A stretch of DNA of 7,451 nucleotides from an uncultured Erysipelotrichaceae bacterium. Its GTDB lineage: Bacteria > Bacillota_I > Bacilli_A > Erysipelotrichales > Erysipelotrichaceae. The notes beneath the pieces were generated by a model, which had not been told where the DNA came from, made no database searches, and saw only the letters and a program-made list of their open reading frames with translations. Shown in pieces: positions 6,184-7,451 of this stretch (position 1 is its first letter; each line of letters starts with the position of its first letter). Position numbers and translations under genes: made by a program. The stretch spans positions 1 to 7,451 of the forward strand of contig CALEMD010000051.1 in the NCBI GenBank assembly GCA_937902945.1. The letters run 5' to 3'.

Positions 6184-6212
6184 TTGAAAAAGTGCTGCTT
6201 TGAAAAGATAAT
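6184..6212 (+). promoter_or_regulatory. Predicted promoter of ald
   Basis: TTGAAA (6184-6189) and GATAAT (6207-6212, one mismatch to TATAAT) are separated by exactly 17 bases, ideal for sigma-A. The start of transcription would fall near 6219, about 15 bases before the ald ATG. A small inverted repeat TTTCA-TGAT-TGAAA (6176-6189) covers the -35 box and could be an operator, though it is short. Confidence 0.55.
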
Positions 6213-6233
6213 ATAGAAAAAGCGGGAAATGCC

Positions 6234-7346
6234 ATGATAGTCGGATGTGTCAAAGAACTGAAGAACAATGAATACCGTGTAGGACTGACACCGGATAATG
6301 TCAGAAGCTATGCGGCTCACGGACATACGGTCCTGATTGAACCGTGTGCTGGAATTGGATCTGGATACAGTGATCAGGAGTACCTTGATGCCGGTGCTGA
6401 ACTGAAAGACGCTAAGGAAATCTGGGCATCTGTACAGATGATGGTCAAAGTAAAGGAACCGATGCCAAGTGAATATCCGCTGTTTCATGAAGGACTGATC
6501 ATCTATACGTATTTCCATCTGGCAGCAGCCCAAGAGCTTCTCGATGTGCTGCTGAAAGCAAAGGTATCTGCTGTAGCTTATGAAACACTAGTGGAGAAGG
6601 ATGGCAGTCTGCCTCTTCTGTCACCTATGAGCCAGGTAGCAGGACGTCTCAGCATTCAGGAAGGTGCGAAATATCTGGAGAAACGATTCGGCGGTGAAGG
6701 AATACTGCTTGCCGGAGTGCCAGGGACGCCGAAAGCCAATGTGGTTATACTAGGCGGCGGCAATGTCGGCACAAATGCCTGCAAGATGGCTGTAGGAATG
6801 GGAGCCAATGTTACAATTCTTGATATCAGCCTGAAGCGCTTAGAATACCTAGACAGTCTGTTTGGATCTGGAATTCAGACTCTTGTATCAAGTGAATCCA
6901 ACATTGAAAGAGTGATCAGAGCTGCTGATCTTGTAATCGGATGTGTACTGATACCGGGCAAATCTGCACCGAAGATCTTTAAGAAGAAGTATCTGAAAGA
7001 GATGAAGAATGGTGCGGTATTTGTGGATGTGGCAGTTGACCAGGGCGGATGCGGTGAATCTACAAGAGAGACTACCCATGACGATCCGATCTTTGTAGAA
7101 GAAGGAGTTGTGCATTACTGTGTAGGCAATATGCCTGGGGCTGTGCCGCGCACTTCAACCATTGCCTTGACAAACGCAACTGAAAAATATGGAATTGAGA
7201 TTGCGGATGCAGGACTTGAAGAAATATGCAGAAAAGATGCAGTCATATGTTCCGCAGTGAATACGTATCAAGGCAAAGTAACATGTCAGAACCTAGCTGA
7301 CAGCTATGTTTGCTATGACTATGCAGATATTCATCATCTGATCTGA
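6234..7346 (+). CDS. ald: Alanine dehydrogenase
   Basis: Ald reversibly converts L-alanine, NAD+ and water to pyruvate, ammonium and NADH in the cytoplasm; it normally forms a hexamer. The 370 residues are close to the usual 370-378. The start MIVGCVKELKNNEYRVGLTP fits the family and carries R15, a pyruvate-binding residue. K74 in MVKVKEP, H95 in YFHLAA and D269 in VAVDQGG match the known substrate-binding and catalytic residues (K75, H96 and D270 in characterised enzymes). The NAD-binding loop is GGGNVGT (174-180), with D197 ending the next strand. HYCVGNMPGAVPRTSTIALTN (294-314) is the strongly conserved C-terminal part. ATG 6234 has a rather weak RBS (GGGA, 6224-6227). It is probably a separate unit from the ABC-F operon, with its own promoter and a stem-loop ahead. 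No terminator is evident behind it. Its NADH link echoes Rex nearby, but no Rex operator is seen at its promoter. Confidence 0.96.
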   Translation: MIVGCVKELKNNEYRVGLTPDNVRSYAAHGHTVLIEPCAGIGSGYSDQEYLDAGAELKDAKEIWASVQMMVKVKEPMPSEYPLFHEGLIIYTYFHLAAAQELLDVLLKAKVSAVAYETLVEKDGSLPLLSPMSQVAGRLSIQEGAKYLEKRFGGEGILLAGVPGTPKANVVILGGGNVGTNACKMAVGMGANVTILDISLKRLEYLDSLFGSGIQTLVSSESNIERVIRAADLVIGCVLIPGKSAPKIFKKKYLKEMKNGAVFVDVAVDQGGCGESTRETTHDDPIFVEEGVVHYCVGNMPGAVPRTSTIALTNATEKYGIEIADAGLEEICRKDAVICSAVNTYQGKVTCQNLADSYVCYDYADIHHLI

Positions 7347-7374
7347 GCAATCCTACGCGCAAAGCCTAGAAACA

Positions 7375-7403
7375 CTGTCAATCTTGAAAATATCCGCTAT
7401 AAT
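7375..7403 (+). promoter_or_regulatory. Predicted promoter for the next gene
   Basis: A perfect TATAAT (7398-7403) lies 17 bases after CTGTCA (7375-7380, four of six matches to TTGACA). Transcription would start near 7410, shortly before a good ribosome binding site. The ald-to-next-gene gap (7347-7436) holds nothing else that I recognise, and no terminator hairpin. Confidence 0.6.
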
Positions 7404-7420
7404 AAAGATGCAAAAAAGAG

Positions 7421-7426
7421 AAGGAG
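7421..7426 (+). promoter_or_regulatory. Ribosome binding site of the last, truncated gene
   Basis: AAGGAG ends 10 bases before ATG 7437 and is preceded by an A-rich leader, consistent with a well-translated gene. Confidence 0.65.
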
Positions 7427-7436
7427 ACTATTATAC

Positions 7437-7451
7437 ATGTCGAATTGTATC
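7437..7451 (+). CDS. Start of an unidentified gene, cut by the window end
   Basis: Only five codons (MSNCI) are visible. The start is believed because a perfect -10 box, a spaced -35 box and AAGGAG precede it in order. The product cannot be named from this much sequence. Confidence 0.55.

Noticed and set aside
6176..6212. Rex operator at the ald promoter
   Set aside because: The inverted repeat TTTCA-TGAT-TGAAA does not match TTGTGA-N6-TCACAA in sequence or spacing.

Overview
The window reads as chromosomal DNA from a low-to-moderate GC Firmicute, perhaps a gut Erysipelotrichia or Clostridia relative. The lineage is inferred from the Rex, AsnS, ABC-F and LicD sequence types, strong AGGAGG-type ribosome binding sites, and gene order; it is not proven. 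All six genes run on the + strand and coding density is high. I see no tRNA, rRNA, CRISPR array or insertion sequence.

Layout: (1) bases 1-295 hold the 3' end of rimI (ribosomal-protein alanine N-acetyltransferase), overlapping tsaD (273-1283; tRNA t6A synthesis) by 23 bases. (2) A promoter at 1296-1323, with a small palindrome over its -35 box, precedes rex (1344-1967; NADH-sensing repressor). (3) After 30 bases comes a 741-residue ORF (1998-4223). It is a complete asparaginyl-tRNA synthetase of 461 residues joined in frame to a complete LicD-family phosphotransferase of about 273 residues. (4) Eleven bases later starts an ABC-F ATPase resembling YdiF (4235-6106). (5) A 127-base gap holds a strong 16-bp stem-loop and a promoter, then ald (6234-7346; alanine dehydrogenase). 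(6) A last gap carries a good promoter and RBS for a gene of which only five codons are visible (7437-7451).

The set rimI, tsaD, rex and ydiF-like ABC-F matches a neighbourhood I recall from Bacillus subtilis (tsaE-tsaB-rimI-tsaD-ydiF-moaC-rex). Here asnS-licD sits inside that block. The genes serve tRNA and ribosome function (RimI, TsaD, AsnS, ABC-F) and redox or pyruvate balance (Rex, Ald). LicD, a cell-surface polymer decorator, is the odd member.

The main discovery candidate is the AsnS-LicD fusion. AsnS normally ends right after its last conserved motif, at F461. The next codon is TTA (3381-3383), one substitution from TAA or TGA. It is followed by an RBS-like AAAGGA and an ATG at 3402 that would start a normal-length LicD. 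The junction therefore looks like two adjacent genes fused by loss of one stop codon, possibly still producing free LicD from the internal start. A base-call error at 3382 is the chief alternative.
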